In this document: piece after piece, positions 25,697-34,050 of the stretch | Position numbering within the stretch: position 1 is the stretch's first letter | Layout: each line of letters starts with the position of its first letter | NCBI GenBank assembly: GCA_026461505.1 | Contig: JAPJMW010000175.1 | Coordinates: forward strand, 1-42,648 | From: Beijerinckiaceae bacterium | Lineage (GTDB): Bacteria > Pseudomonadota > Alphaproteobacteria > Rhizobiales > Beijerinckiaceae | Direction: 5' to 3' | DNA length: 42,648 bases | Made by a program: the position numbers and the translations under genes | The notes under the pieces: model-generated | What the model saw: the letters and a program-made list of their open reading frames with translations, nothing else | The model's database searches: none | Told to the model about the DNA's origin: nothing

Positions 25697-26692
25697 TTAA
25701 ACCGAAACTTTTACTTCCGTACCCGTTGCAACGGATTTAACCGCGGCATCGGCAAGCTCAAGCGCCTTCAATCCATCAAGGCCCGTTGGTGAAATCGGCG
25801 AGCCTGTTTCAATGGCTTTCACAAAGCTCTGCAACTCGGTGCGATAAGCAACCGCATAACGCTCCATGAAGAAGTCGAGCAATGGCGTATCGTGATAGCC
25901 TTCTTTATTGGCCAGCGTCACGGTATTGTTGTGCACATTGGCAGCACTTACGGCACCCTTCGAGCCGTGGGCTTCAATCCGCTGATCATAGCCATAGGTT
26001 GCGCGGCGTGAATTGGTGATGACCGCAATCTTGCCCGCCTTTGTCTTCAAGGTGGCGGAAGCCGTATCAACATCGCCCGCAGCGCCGATGGCGGGATCTA
26101 CCAAAACTGAGCCAGCTGCCGAAACCGAAACAATTTCTTCGTTCAGTAAAAAGCGGGCCAAATCGAAATCATGAATCATCATGTCACGGAATAGACCACC
26201 CGAACGCTTGATATAATCCACTGGCGGAGGACCGGGATCGCGCGAGGTGATTTGCACGAGCTCCACATTACCAATTGCGCCAGCATCAATCTGCGCGCGA
26301 ACAGCGGCGAAGTTCGTATCAAAGCGGCGGTTGAAGCCGATCATCAGCTTGGCCTTCGTCTCTTCCACAACCTTCAAGCAGGCGCGAACGCGGTCAGCCG
26401 AAAGATCAACTGGCTTTTCGCAGAAGATCGCCTTGCCGGCGCGTGCTGCCAATTCAATCTGGTCCGCATGCATATCGGTTGGCGTGCAAATCAATACAGC
26501 GTGGATGTTCTTATCCGCCAAAATTTCTTCGACACTCGCACGGCGCGCGTCCGACATCGCAACAATATGTTCGGCTGCTGCATCAACGGGGTCAAACACA
26601 GCCGTAAGCTTTACGCCGGAAATGCCTAAAATCGCCGTTGCATGCGTTTTACCGATGCGGCCTGCGCCCAATAGTCCAAAATTAATCGTCAT
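25697..26692 (-). CDS. iolG: Inositol 2-dehydrogenase
   Basis: This is a 331-residue Gfo/Idh/MocA dehydrogenase. The N-terminal GLLGAGRIGKTHA binds NAD. CEKPVDL carries the catalytic-site lysine (about 94). FNRRFD, the RDPGPPPVDYIK stretch and SGGLFRDMMIHDFD (Asp and His of the active site) are signatures of bacterial IolG. It oxidises myo-inositol to 2-keto-myo-inositol. It is sixth of seven genes in the leftward operon, 48 bases after another Gfo/Idh gene. The rest of the standard iol set (iolB, C, D, E) is not in the window. Confidence 0.9.
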   Translation of the reverse strand: MTINFGLLGAGRIGKTHATAILGISGVKLTAVFDPVDAAAEHIVAMSDARRASVEEILADKNIHAVLICTPTDMHADQIELAARAGKAIFCEKPVDLSADRVRACLKVVEETKAKLMIGFNRRFDTNFAAVRAQIDAGAIGNVELVQITSRDPGPPPVDYIKRSGGLFRDMMIHDFDLARFLLNEEIVSVSAAGSVLVDPAIGAAGDVDTASATLKTKAGKIAVITNSRRATYGYDQRIEAHGSKGAVSAANVHNNTVTLANKEGYHDTPLLDFFMERYAVAYRTELQSFVKAIETGSPISPTGLDGLKALELADAAVKSVATGTEVKVSV

Positions 26693-26740
26693 CTTCGTTT
26701 CCTTCTTTACGGTTATAAACTCATTCTATCGTTTCAGTGG

Positions 26741-27910
26741 TTACGCATGTGCCGGCTTGGTCCAAGCAAACGGTGCTTTTTCGTGGCTGTCAACGACGGC
26801 ATCGACGAAAGCCACGCCTTTCAAGCCGTCATAGGAGGTCGGGACATTAACGCCGATGGTGCTGGCATCGCGCCCTTCATTGTTCGCTCGTATCGCTTCG
26901 GCAAATCCTGAATAGAGATTGGCAAAAGCTTCGATATAGCCTTCCGGATGACCCGGAGGCGTGCGGGTGCGCACCGCCGCGCCATCGCCCAAATCATCGC
27001 GCCCGCGCTTGATCGTTTCAGGCTTGCCAAAGAGCGGCGAGAAAATGATCTCGTTCGGCGCTTCCTGATGCCATTGGATGCTGGCTTTTTCGCCGAACAC
27101 TCGGAGACGCAAACCGTTCGAGCAACCGATTGCGACCTGTGACGACCAGAGCAAGCCACGCGCGCCACCTTCATAGCGGATCATCACATGGGCGTTGTCA
27201 TCCAGACTACGGCCTGGCACGAAGGTGGTGAGGTCCGCGCATAGCGCTTCGGCTTTAAGTCCCGTCACGAAGCCCGCGAGATGATAGGCATGGGTGCCGA
27301 TATCTCCAATGGAGCCGCCACGTCCCGACAGCTTCGGATCGGTGCGCCATTTGGCTTGCTGGTTGCCTTCCGATTCAATCGCGGTCGCCATCCATTCAAG
27401 CGGATATTCAACCTGAATGACGCGAATGCTACCCAGATCACCAGCTGCCACCATCGCCCGCGCGGCGTGGATCATCGGATAACCGCAATAGGTATAGGTG
27501 ACGCCAAAGAAGCGGCCTGAGCTTTTAGCCAGTGCATGCAGCGCTTCGGCGTCTTCCAACGTCGTGGTCATCGGCTTTTCGCAAATGACATGGAAGCCCG
27601 CATCAAGAAACGCTTTAGCAATCGCAAAATGCGTATGGTTCGGCGTGCAGATAGCGACCACATCGATCTTGTCTTCGCGGGCCAATTCGCCTGCTACCAT
27701 CGCTTTGTAATCGGTATAGGAACGATCAGCGGCGATGTAGTTTTCAGCCGCGAATTGATGGCCGCGATCGGCATTCACGTCGAACGCGCCAGCGACGAGT
27801 TCGTAGTGGTTATCAAGGTGTGCCGCGAAGCGATGGATGCCGCCAATATAGGCGCCAAAGCCGCCGCCGACCATGCCGAGCCGCAGTTTACGTTTGGATG
27901 CAGTGCTCAT
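26741..27910 (-). CDS. Gfo/Idh/MocA-family sugar dehydrogenase
   Basis: This is a 389-residue NAD(P)-dependent oxidoreductase of the long Gfo/Idh type. Motifs are LGMVGGGFGAYIGGIHR at the N-terminus, TPNHTHF, CEKPMTTT (catalytic-pocket Lys), and GGSIGDIGTHAYHLAGFV with the conserved Asp and His. It resembles scyllo-inositol or anhydrosugar dehydrogenases more than IolG. The start at 27910 (ATG) is preferred to the TTG one codon earlier. Next to iolG it may oxidise a second inositol isomer or reverse a keto step. The precise substrate cannot be told. Confidence 0.83.
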   Translation of the reverse strand: MSTASKRKLRLGMVGGGFGAYIGGIHRFAAHLDNHYELVAGAFDVNADRGHQFAAENYIAADRSYTDYKAMVAGELAREDKIDVVAICTPNHTHFAIAKAFLDAGFHVICEKPMTTTLEDAEALHALAKSSGRFFGVTYTYCGYPMIHAARAMVAAGDLGSIRVIQVEYPLEWMATAIESEGNQQAKWRTDPKLSGRGGSIGDIGTHAYHLAGFVTGLKAEALCADLTTFVPGRSLDDNAHVMIRYEGGARGLLWSSQVAIGCSNGLRLRVFGEKASIQWHQEAPNEIIFSPLFGKPETIKRGRDDLGDGAAVRTRTPPGHPEGYIEAFANLYSGFAEAIRANNEGRDASTIGVNVPTSYDGLKGVAFVDAVVDSHEKAPFAWTKPAHA

Positions 27911-27922
27911 CAATAAAGCCCT

Positions 27923-28978
27923 TTATCGAATGCCAAGCATGGTCTTGTTGTCGGATCGGTCGTCACCCGCTTTAACAAAATCGTCAAAGGCGCGGTCGGC
28001 GACGCGGATGATATGGTCACGAATAAAGCGCGCGCCTTCAGCAGCACCGTCTTCGGAATTTTTCAGGCAGCATTCCCATTCCAGCACTGCCCAGCCATCA
28101 TAATCATAGCCGGAGAGTTTCGCGAAAATGCCGCCGAAATCGATCTGACCATCGCCCGGAGAACGGAAGCGACCTGCACGACGGATCCAAGGTTGAAAGC
28201 CACCATAGGCGCCCGTCTTACCATCGGGACGGAACTCGGCATCTTTCACATGGAAGCATTTAATCCGCTCATGGTAATGGTCGATATAGGTGAGGTAATC
28301 AATCGACTGCAGGATCAGATGGCTCGGATCATACATGATGTTGCAGCGTGAATGATTGCCGACTTTTTCTAAGAACATCTCAAACGTCAGGCCGTCATGT
28401 AAATCTTCGGTCGGATGGATTTCGTAAGCGACATCGACGCCTTCACGATCATAGGCATCGAGGATAGGCCGCCAGCGCTTGGCCAATTCGTTAAAGCCGT
28501 CTTCAATCAACCCTTCAGGCCATTGCGGGTAAGGGTAGAGATAGGGCCAGAGCAGCGAACCGCTGAACGTCACATGCCGATCAAGCCCGAAACGCCGCGA
28601 GGCTTTAGCCGCTAACATCAATTGATCAACCGCCCATTCCTGCCGCTTGGCAGGATTGCGGCGAACCTCGGGGGCTGCGAACGCATCGGCCGGAATATCG
28701 AAGGAGGGATGCAGCGCTACAAGCTGACCCTGCAAATGGCTGGCAAGCTCGGTGATCTCCAAGCCGTGCTTGGCGAGCGTGCCACGAAAATCATCGCAAT
28801 AGGCTTGGCTTTCGGCAGCGAGTTTCAAATCAATGACGCGTGAATCCCAGGTTGGAATCTGCACGCTGTTAAAGCCTTTGCCTGCCGCCCATCCGGCCAA
28901 GCCGTCAAGCGTGTTGAAGGGGGCTTCATTGGTCGCAAATTGCGCGAGAAAAACGCCGGGGCCTTTAATGGTACGCAT
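27923..28978 (-). CDS. TIM-barrel sugar isomerase/epimerase (xylose isomerase-like)
   Basis: This is a 351-residue AP-endonuclease-2/xylose-isomerase-like barrel. The metal-site residues appear in order: YEIHPTEDLHDG (Glu), IMYDPSHL (Asp/His), FHVKDAEF (His) and VLEWECC (Glu). It is longer than IolI or IolE. ATG at 28978 has AGAGGA seven bases upstream; the TTG at 28984 is rejected. It lies between a 2-hydroxyacid dehydrogenase and a Gfo/Idh gene with short gaps, so it acts in the same route, probably on a keto-sugar or ketoinositol. A dehydratase activity as in IolE is possible. Confidence 0.82.
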   Translation of the reverse strand: MRTIKGPGVFLAQFATNEAPFNTLDGLAGWAAGKGFNSVQIPTWDSRVIDLKLAAESQAYCDDFRGTLAKHGLEITELASHLQGQLVALHPSFDIPADAFAAPEVRRNPAKRQEWAVDQLMLAAKASRRFGLDRHVTFSGSLLWPYLYPYPQWPEGLIEDGFNELAKRWRPILDAYDREGVDVAYEIHPTEDLHDGLTFEMFLEKVGNHSRCNIMYDPSHLILQSIDYLTYIDHYHERIKCFHVKDAEFRPDGKTGAYGGFQPWIRRAGRFRSPGDGQIDFGGIFAKLSGYDYDGWAVLEWECCLKNSEDGAAEGARFIRDHIIRVADRAFDDFVKAGDDRSDNKTMLGIR

Positions 28979-28996
28979 GGTCAATTCCTCTTGTGC

Positions 28997-29986
28997 TTAG
29001 GCCCTGAGATGGAGGCGTGCTTCGTCTGAAAGATGGTCGCGATTGACCACAAGGGCGGGGTCAAGTTTCGCATCAAAATAATCGAGCGCATTCTTGACCG
29101 ACATTACCGCCATACGGATAGCCGACTCTGCCGTGAGGCTTGCCGAGTGCGGCGATAGGATGACTTTTTCGCTTGCAAACAGCGGATGATTGGCAGCCGG
29201 TGGCTCTTCCAAAAACACATCGATTCCGGCACCGGCAATCTGGCCGCTTTGTAGCGCATGGTGCAAGGCGCTCTCATTAATCAAACCACCGCGCGCCGTA
29301 TTGACGATCAAGGCTGATTTTTTCATGCAGGCCAACTCGTCGGAGCCAATTACCGCTTTGCCGCCTGACATCGGCACATGCACGGTAACGAAATCGGCTA
29401 GCGCCAAGCCCGCTTTCAAATCCGAGATGGGTTCTGCGCCACCGGCTTTAATCGCCTCATTCGATTGGAAGGGATCAAACGCATAAATCACCATGCCAAA
29501 GCCTGACGCCATTTTCGCAACATGGCGGCCAATGCGCCCGAAGCCTACGATTAGTAGATTTTTCTCATGCAGCTCGATCGCTTCAAAGCTGTTGCGATAA
29601 CCCCACGGGCCAACGCGTGTTGCTGCATCATAGGCGCGCACTTTTTTGGCGAGCGCCAGCATCAACATCATCGCGTGTTCGGCCACAGGGCGCGAGTTCA
29701 CATCGCCTATAATCGCTAGCGGAATGCCGCGCGAATTGAGCGAGGGCACATCCACCGCATCATAGCCAACCCCATGTCGCGAGACGATTTTGAGCTTGCT
29801 GCCTTTGGTGATGATATCGGCAGGCAAAGGTTGCGTGCGGATGACAAGGCCATCGGCCTTCTCAATCAAGGGTGCGTAGGAGTCGTGCGAAATCTCGGTT
29901 ACATAATCATAGGTGACGCCCTTGGCTGCCTTTAAAAGCGCGATGCCATCGTCGTGGATTTTTCCGGCAATCAGAAGATGAGGCAC
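28997..29986 (-). CDS. D-2-hydroxyacid dehydrogenase (NAD-dependent)
   Basis: This is a 329-residue enzyme. It has the split catalytic domain and a Rossmann motif GFGRIGRHVA (about 147-156). The active-site Arg is in VNTARGG, the Glu in DVFLEEPP and the His in LSPHSASLT. It resembles glyoxylate/hydroxypyruvate and phosphoglycerate dehydrogenase relatives. GTG at 29986 has GGAGG eight bases upstream and begins 1 base after the aldolase stop; the GTG at 30001 lies within the aldolase gene and lacks such a site. It could reduce a 2-keto acid released by the aldolase, or oxidise a sugar acid. Confidence 0.84.
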   Translation of the reverse strand: MPHLLIAGKIHDDGIALLKAAKGVTYDYVTEISHDSYAPLIEKADGLVIRTQPLPADIITKGSKLKIVSRHGVGYDAVDVPSLNSRGIPLAIIGDVNSRPVAEHAMMLMLALAKKVRAYDAATRVGPWGYRNSFEAIELHEKNLLIVGFGRIGRHVAKMASGFGMVIYAFDPFQSNEAIKAGGAEPISDLKAGLALADFVTVHVPMSGGKAVIGSDELACMKKSALIVNTARGGLINESALHHALQSGQIAGAGIDVFLEEPPAANHPLFASEKVILSPHSASLTAESAIRMAVMSVKNALDYFDAKLDPALVVNRDHLSDEARLHLRA

Positions 29987-29987
29987 G

Positions 29988-30806
29988 TCAATATCCTCCA
30001 CGTGCTTGTGCTGGCGCGTTCGTGGGTGCCGAGCCGATCAGCTTGCGCGCTTCCGCAACGCTTGCCGCCGCTGCCCCCGCCAAAAGCCGGACATCGTTGG
30101 AAATGGTAACGAGATCAAAGCCCCAGCCGACAGCCTTTGCGGCATAGGCCGCCGAGCCATTGTGCAAGCAGGCGCGAATGCCTGCTTTATGGGCCGCATC
30201 CAGCACGCGCTTGATGGCCTCGACGATCTCGGGTTCTTCGCGGTCAAAGCCTGTCGGATATTTCCGCCCCGTTAGGCCGAGCGTTAAATCGGCAGGGCCG
30301 ATATAGACGCCATCAAGGCCCGGCGTTGAAACAATCGCGTCGAGATTGCGCATAGCTTCCGCCGTCTCGATCATCGCAAAGCAGAGCACTTCTTTATCCG
30401 CATGTTGGCCGTAATCGGCCCCTGCTGAAAAGGTCACACGCGATGGGCCGAAACTGCGCACGCCATTCGGCGGATAGCGCATGTAGGACACGAGTTGTTC
30501 GGCTTCTTCGCGCGTATTCACCATCGGGCAGATAATGCCATAAGCACCGGCATCGAGGGCCTTCATAATATCGGCCGGATCAAGCCATGGCACGCGCACC
30601 ATCGGTGTTACACCGCTTGCCCGCATTGCCTGCAACATACCGCGCGCAGCATCATATCCGACAAAGCCATGCTGAAGATCAATCGTCAGGCTGTCATAGC
30701 CTTGCGCGGCCATGATCTCGGCCACAAAAGGGCTGTCGGTTGAAAGCCAACCGTTCAGCGCCGATTTTCCTTGAGCCCATAGCGCGCGAATACCGTTCGG
30801 AACCAT
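29988..30806 (-). CDS. HpcH/HpaI-family class II aldolase
   Basis: This is a 272-residue aldolase of the HpaI/RhmA type. It contains DLQHGF (about 43-48), a RVPW motif, CPMVNTREEAE and the metal-binding MIETAEA Glu. VYIGPADLTLGLG-like YIGPADLTLGL follows and supplies the Asp. It is expected to split a 2-keto-3-deoxy sugar acid into pyruvate and an aldehyde, the latter fitting the aldehyde dehydrogenase encoded just upstream (15-base gap). The ATG at 30806 has GGAGAA upstream. The natural substrate is not evident; a breakdown product of inositol or uronate is likely from its neighbours. Confidence 0.86.
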   Translation of the reverse strand: MVPNGIRALWAQGKSALNGWLSTDSPFVAEIMAAQGYDSLTIDLQHGFVGYDAARGMLQAMRASGVTPMVRVPWLDPADIMKALDAGAYGIICPMVNTREEAEQLVSYMRYPPNGVRSFGPSRVTFSAGADYGQHADKEVLCFAMIETAEAMRNLDAIVSTPGLDGVYIGPADLTLGLTGRKYPTGFDREEPEIVEAIKRVLDAAHKAGIRACLHNGSAAYAAKAVGWGFDLVTISNDVRLLAGAAAASVAEARKLIGSAPTNAPAQARGGY

Positions 30807-30820
30807 AACGGGTTCTCCTT

Positions 30821-32260
30821 TTAAAGCGTTACTTGCGAGAGTTTGACATTCAGATAGTCGTGAATGCCTTCGCTGCCGCCTTCGCGGCCCATGCCGCTGT
30901 CTTTAATGCCGCCGAAGGGTGCTTCAGCCGCTGCAAGCGCAAAGCTGTTGACGCCGACCATGCCGGATTCAATCGATGCGACCGCCTCCCGAATACGCGA
31001 CGGATCGCGCGTGAAGACGTAAGCCGAGAGGCCGAACCCGCCTGTATTGGCGCGGGCATAGACGTCATCGGCTTTTGCAAAGCGGGTAATGGCGGCAATC
31101 GGGCCGAAATTTTCTTCAGCCAAAGCGACTGCTTCATCCGGCAAATCAGAAATCACCGTCGGCTCGAAGAAGAAGCCGCGGTTATGCTCTGCAGGGCGTC
31201 CGCCACCCGCGCGGATTTTTCCGCCACGCGCTACGGCGTCCGCTACGATGGTTTCAATCGCCTTGCGCCGACGCTCATTGATTAGCGGCCCCATCTGGCT
31301 TGTTTCATCAAGACCATGACCGAGCTTCAAAGTTTTGGCGCGCTTGGCAAAGCCGTCGACAAAGGCATCGTGCAGTGATTCATGAATGAAGAAACGATCT
31401 GGCGTCACGCAAACCTGACCGGCATTGGCGAATTTTGTTGGCACCGCCAGATCAAGCACTTTTTCAACATCGGCATCTTGGAAAACGATCATCGGAGCGT
31501 TACCACCGAGTTCCATACTGACTCGCTTCATCGTGGCAGCAGCATCGCGGATCATTTGCTGGCCAATAGCGGTTGAACCCGTGAGCGATACTTTTCTCAC
31601 GCTCTGCGAGGCCATCAAAGGCTGATAGGTCTCAGAGGTTGGGCCAACAACAAGATTAACAACGCCCGCAGGAAGCCCCGCCTGTCGCATGCAATCAATG
31701 ATGATCGCAGCCGGGCCGGGTACTTCGCTGGAAGGGCGAACGATGACGGAGCAACCGGCGGCGAGCGCAGGGGCCACTTTGCGGGCTATCAACACAACCG
31801 GAAAATTCCACGCGGTGAAGGCGGCAACAATGCCCACAGGCTCATGCAAAATCTCGATCCTGCCACCCGGTGCGCGGCTCTCGACGATGCGGCCATAGAT
31901 GCGGCGGGCTTCCTCGGCATACCAGCGGAACTGATCGATACAAAGCGCCCATTCGCGGCGCGATTGCGCGAGCGGCTTGCCGGCTTCCAGCGAAATATGC
32001 CGAGCGGCTTCTTCGGTGCGCTCCACCATGACATTTGCAATGGCATGGAGCGTATCGGCCCGCGTCCAGGCCGAGCTTGATCGCCAGTGTTTTAGCCCGA
32101 GTTCTGCCGATTTAATCGCCTCGGCGGTATCTTGGGCATTGGCCGATGGCATTTCATAGAGGGTTTCGCCCGTTGCAGGGTCAACAACGCCCATTGGCGC
32201 GCCATGGCCCGTTTGCCACTCGCCGCCGATAAAAAGGCTAAAATGAGAATCCAATGCCAC
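30821..32260 (-). CDS. NAD(P)-dependent aldehyde dehydrogenase
   Basis: This is a 479-residue ALDH-superfamily enzyme. It has FTAWNFPVVLI (cofactor and Asn), the catalytic Glu in SMELGGNAP, the nucleophile Cys in FANAGQVCVTP, and the C-terminal EAPFGGIKDSGMGREGG. GTG at 32260 is chosen because GGGAGGAAG ends seven bases upstream; the open frame runs to 32305 without such a site. It is the first gene of the leftward operon. Semialdehyde, lactaldehyde or glycolaldehyde are plausible substrates, consistent with the HpcH/HpaI aldolase that follows. Confidence 0.88.
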   Translation of the reverse strand: MALDSHFSLFIGGEWQTGHGAPMGVVDPATGETLYEMPSANAQDTAEAIKSAELGLKHWRSSSAWTRADTLHAIANVMVERTEEAARHISLEAGKPLAQSRREWALCIDQFRWYAEEARRIYGRIVESRAPGGRIEILHEPVGIVAAFTAWNFPVVLIARKVAPALAAGCSVIVRPSSEVPGPAAIIIDCMRQAGLPAGVVNLVVGPTSETYQPLMASQSVRKVSLTGSTAIGQQMIRDAAATMKRVSMELGGNAPMIVFQDADVEKVLDLAVPTKFANAGQVCVTPDRFFIHESLHDAFVDGFAKRAKTLKLGHGLDETSQMGPLINERRRKAIETIVADAVARGGKIRAGGGRPAEHNRGFFFEPTVISDLPDEAVALAEENFGPIAAITRFAKADDVYARANTGGFGLSAYVFTRDPSRIREAVASIESGMVGVNSFALAAAEAPFGGIKDSGMGREGGSEGIHDYLNVKLSQVTL

Positions 32261-32335
32261 CTGTCTTCCTCCCAGTTTTATGGTTCCGTTTGGGACAAAG
32301 CCCAAGGAAACCTAATCGGAGCCAATCCTGTTAGG

Positions 32336-32375
32336 TGCAATTTATATTGCTGATAAATTGGATTTGCAATTTTAT
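32336..32375 (-). promoter_or_regulatory. Promoter and candidate operator of the aldehyde dehydrogenase-iolG operon
   Basis: On the minus strand TTGCAA (32364-32369) and TATAAA (32341-32346) are separated by exactly 17 bases, giving a good sigma-70-type promoter with a leader of about 75 bases. Repeats overlie it. TGCAATTT occurs twice in direct orientation (32336-32343 and 32365-32372), and AAATTG-N6-CAATTT (32355-32372) is an inverted repeat over the -35. A regulator probably binds here. These repeats differ from the 14-bp motif near the LacI gene. Confidence 0.6.
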
Positions 32376-32424
32376 TTGTTGATTAAAAACGCACTCGTTC
32401 ACGGCAAAATGCGAAGGCTAGCCT

Positions 32425-34047
32425 TTATTGCCCTGCGGTTGGGCTCCAAGGCCGGGCGGATTGCCCTCTTTGAACGAAGTAATAGGTATCACTGGCGTAA
32501 GTTGCCCAGTCATCGGCCTGACCATCGGGCCAAATGGTCCTCATTTTGACCGATGCTGCCGAATCAACCCCGAAATGGCGCCAGCCAAGGCTTCCGCCCG
32601 CGTGACCGCCGCCGATGGTTATCTCGCGGCGCGTGATGTGGTTGCCATCATCCACTTCTAGCCACGCTCCAATCGCATCGCGATTAGGGCCAGTTTGATG
32701 CACCATGACATCGATAAAATGCCCGGCATTCGGCGTAATATTCTGCCATACCGCTGCATTTTCGCGGCGGTTCACAACGACAATATCCATTTTCCCATCG
32801 AGATTAAAATCGGCCAGCGCCGCGCCGCGCGCCGTTGCAAAACGCGCAAGGCCCGCAACATCGCCAACCTCTTGAAAACGACTATCCGGCCTTTGCATCA
32901 AGAGATTGCTTGGATCCTTCGATGCAAAATCAGGCATCCGATCCACATTGCCTTTGGCGATAAACAAATCGAAATATCCATCATTGTTCATATCTTCAAA
33001 TTGAGCATGCCACGCGGTGCTTGGCTTTAAGTCGCCACCCGTATAGGGGCGATAAGCAATAGCACCGCGATCATACGCCAAATCTTTATAAAGCGGTGCA
33101 GGTGAGGTGTCGGGCTTAGCGCCGTTTAGAACCTGTAATTTATTATCCGACATGCTGGTTAGAAAATAAGACGGATAAAGCTCATTTGGAAAGACGGTGC
33201 TCGCAATGCCCATTCCCCAAATTTTTAAAAATTTCCACCCTTCGGCTTCCGTATAAAGACGCGGCTCTTGATGAGCTTCAACATGCCAAAGCTGCTCCTG
33301 TCCACCTTCATAATATTCGCGATCATTCGAGACGCGAAGCGAGGGCGTGCCGGAACGGTTCCAATCGGTAAATAACATTGAAAGCGCGCAATAGCTCGGC
33401 GTTAACGCAACAGGCTTGGTAAATCCGTTGCCGTCTTCATTCGGTCGAAACAATTGGTTTTCCGTGCAGGAGCCCCAAGGGTTATCCTCGGATTTCGGAT
33501 TGATATAGGCACCAAAGGCAAGCGTTGGCCATTTGGCGTCTTTTTCCCAAGTGGCTGAAAAAGAGGTCCACCACGCATCAGTGCTCGCAAAATGCCACGC
33601 TTCATTGGCGCGTTCAAAACGGCATTGGCCAAGGCCCCGCATCAAGACGATTTCACCCACCCGCAAAATCACAAGATCGGTTATGCCATCGGCATCGATA
33701 TCAATGGGATAGATGCCCGTTACACGGTTTAGTTCGATGCCGCTCTCGAAGCGTTCAAACGCTAAGGCACTGCCCTTTGTGCTTTTATTAATGAAAAGCG
33801 AGGCTGCCCCTTCGCCGCCTGCTAAAGCGATATCGGGGAATTGATCACCGTTGCAATCAAACGCGGCAGCACCACCGCCCACCATATATTGCCAATCACC
33901 TTTATAAACACTTGTGATGCCCGATGTCGGCGTTACGTCCTCGAACAAGGGCACAATCAAACCATCGGACGCTTGCGCCGTCGCGATCGCAATCATCGGT
34001 GTCAGAAGCAGAAAAAATAAGGAAACAATCAACCGATAAAATATCAT
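32425..34047 (-). CDS. Exported FG-GAP/VCBS-repeat protein with ASPIC/UnbV C-terminus (CRTAC1-like)
   Basis: This is a 540-residue protein with an N-terminal signal peptide (hydrophobic 5-25, cleavage near AQAS). It carries several Asp-rich FG-GAP calcium-binding loops such as DCNGDQFPDIALA, DIDADGITDLVIL, DMNNDGYFDLFIA and DFNLDGKMDIVVV, indicating a beta-propeller. The C-terminal part (RDAIGAWLEVDDG, REITIGGGHAGGS, RTIWPDGQ) is the ASPIC/UnbV region. It starts 3 bases after the stop of the PAP2/haloperoxidase gene, so the two are coupled. It should act in the periplasm or outside the cell. Role unknown; a scaffold or partner for the haloperoxidase-like enzyme is likely. Confidence 0.85.
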   Translation of the reverse strand: MIFYRLIVSLFFLLLTPMIAIATAQASDGLIVPLFEDVTPTSGITSVYKGDWQYMVGGGAAAFDCNGDQFPDIALAGGEGAASLFINKSTKGSALAFERFESGIELNRVTGIYPIDIDADGITDLVILRVGEIVLMRGLGQCRFERANEAWHFASTDAWWTSFSATWEKDAKWPTLAFGAYINPKSEDNPWGSCTENQLFRPNEDGNGFTKPVALTPSYCALSMLFTDWNRSGTPSLRVSNDREYYEGGQEQLWHVEAHQEPRLYTEAEGWKFLKIWGMGIASTVFPNELYPSYFLTSMSDNKLQVLNGAKPDTSPAPLYKDLAYDRGAIAYRPYTGGDLKPSTAWHAQFEDMNNDGYFDLFIAKGNVDRMPDFASKDPSNLLMQRPDSRFQEVGDVAGLARFATARGAALADFNLDGKMDIVVVNRRENAAVWQNITPNAGHFIDVMVHQTGPNRDAIGAWLEVDDGNHITRREITIGGGHAGGSLGWRHFGVDSAASVKMRTIWPDGQADDWATYASDTYYFVQRGQSARPWSPTAGQ

Positions 34048-34050
34048 GCA

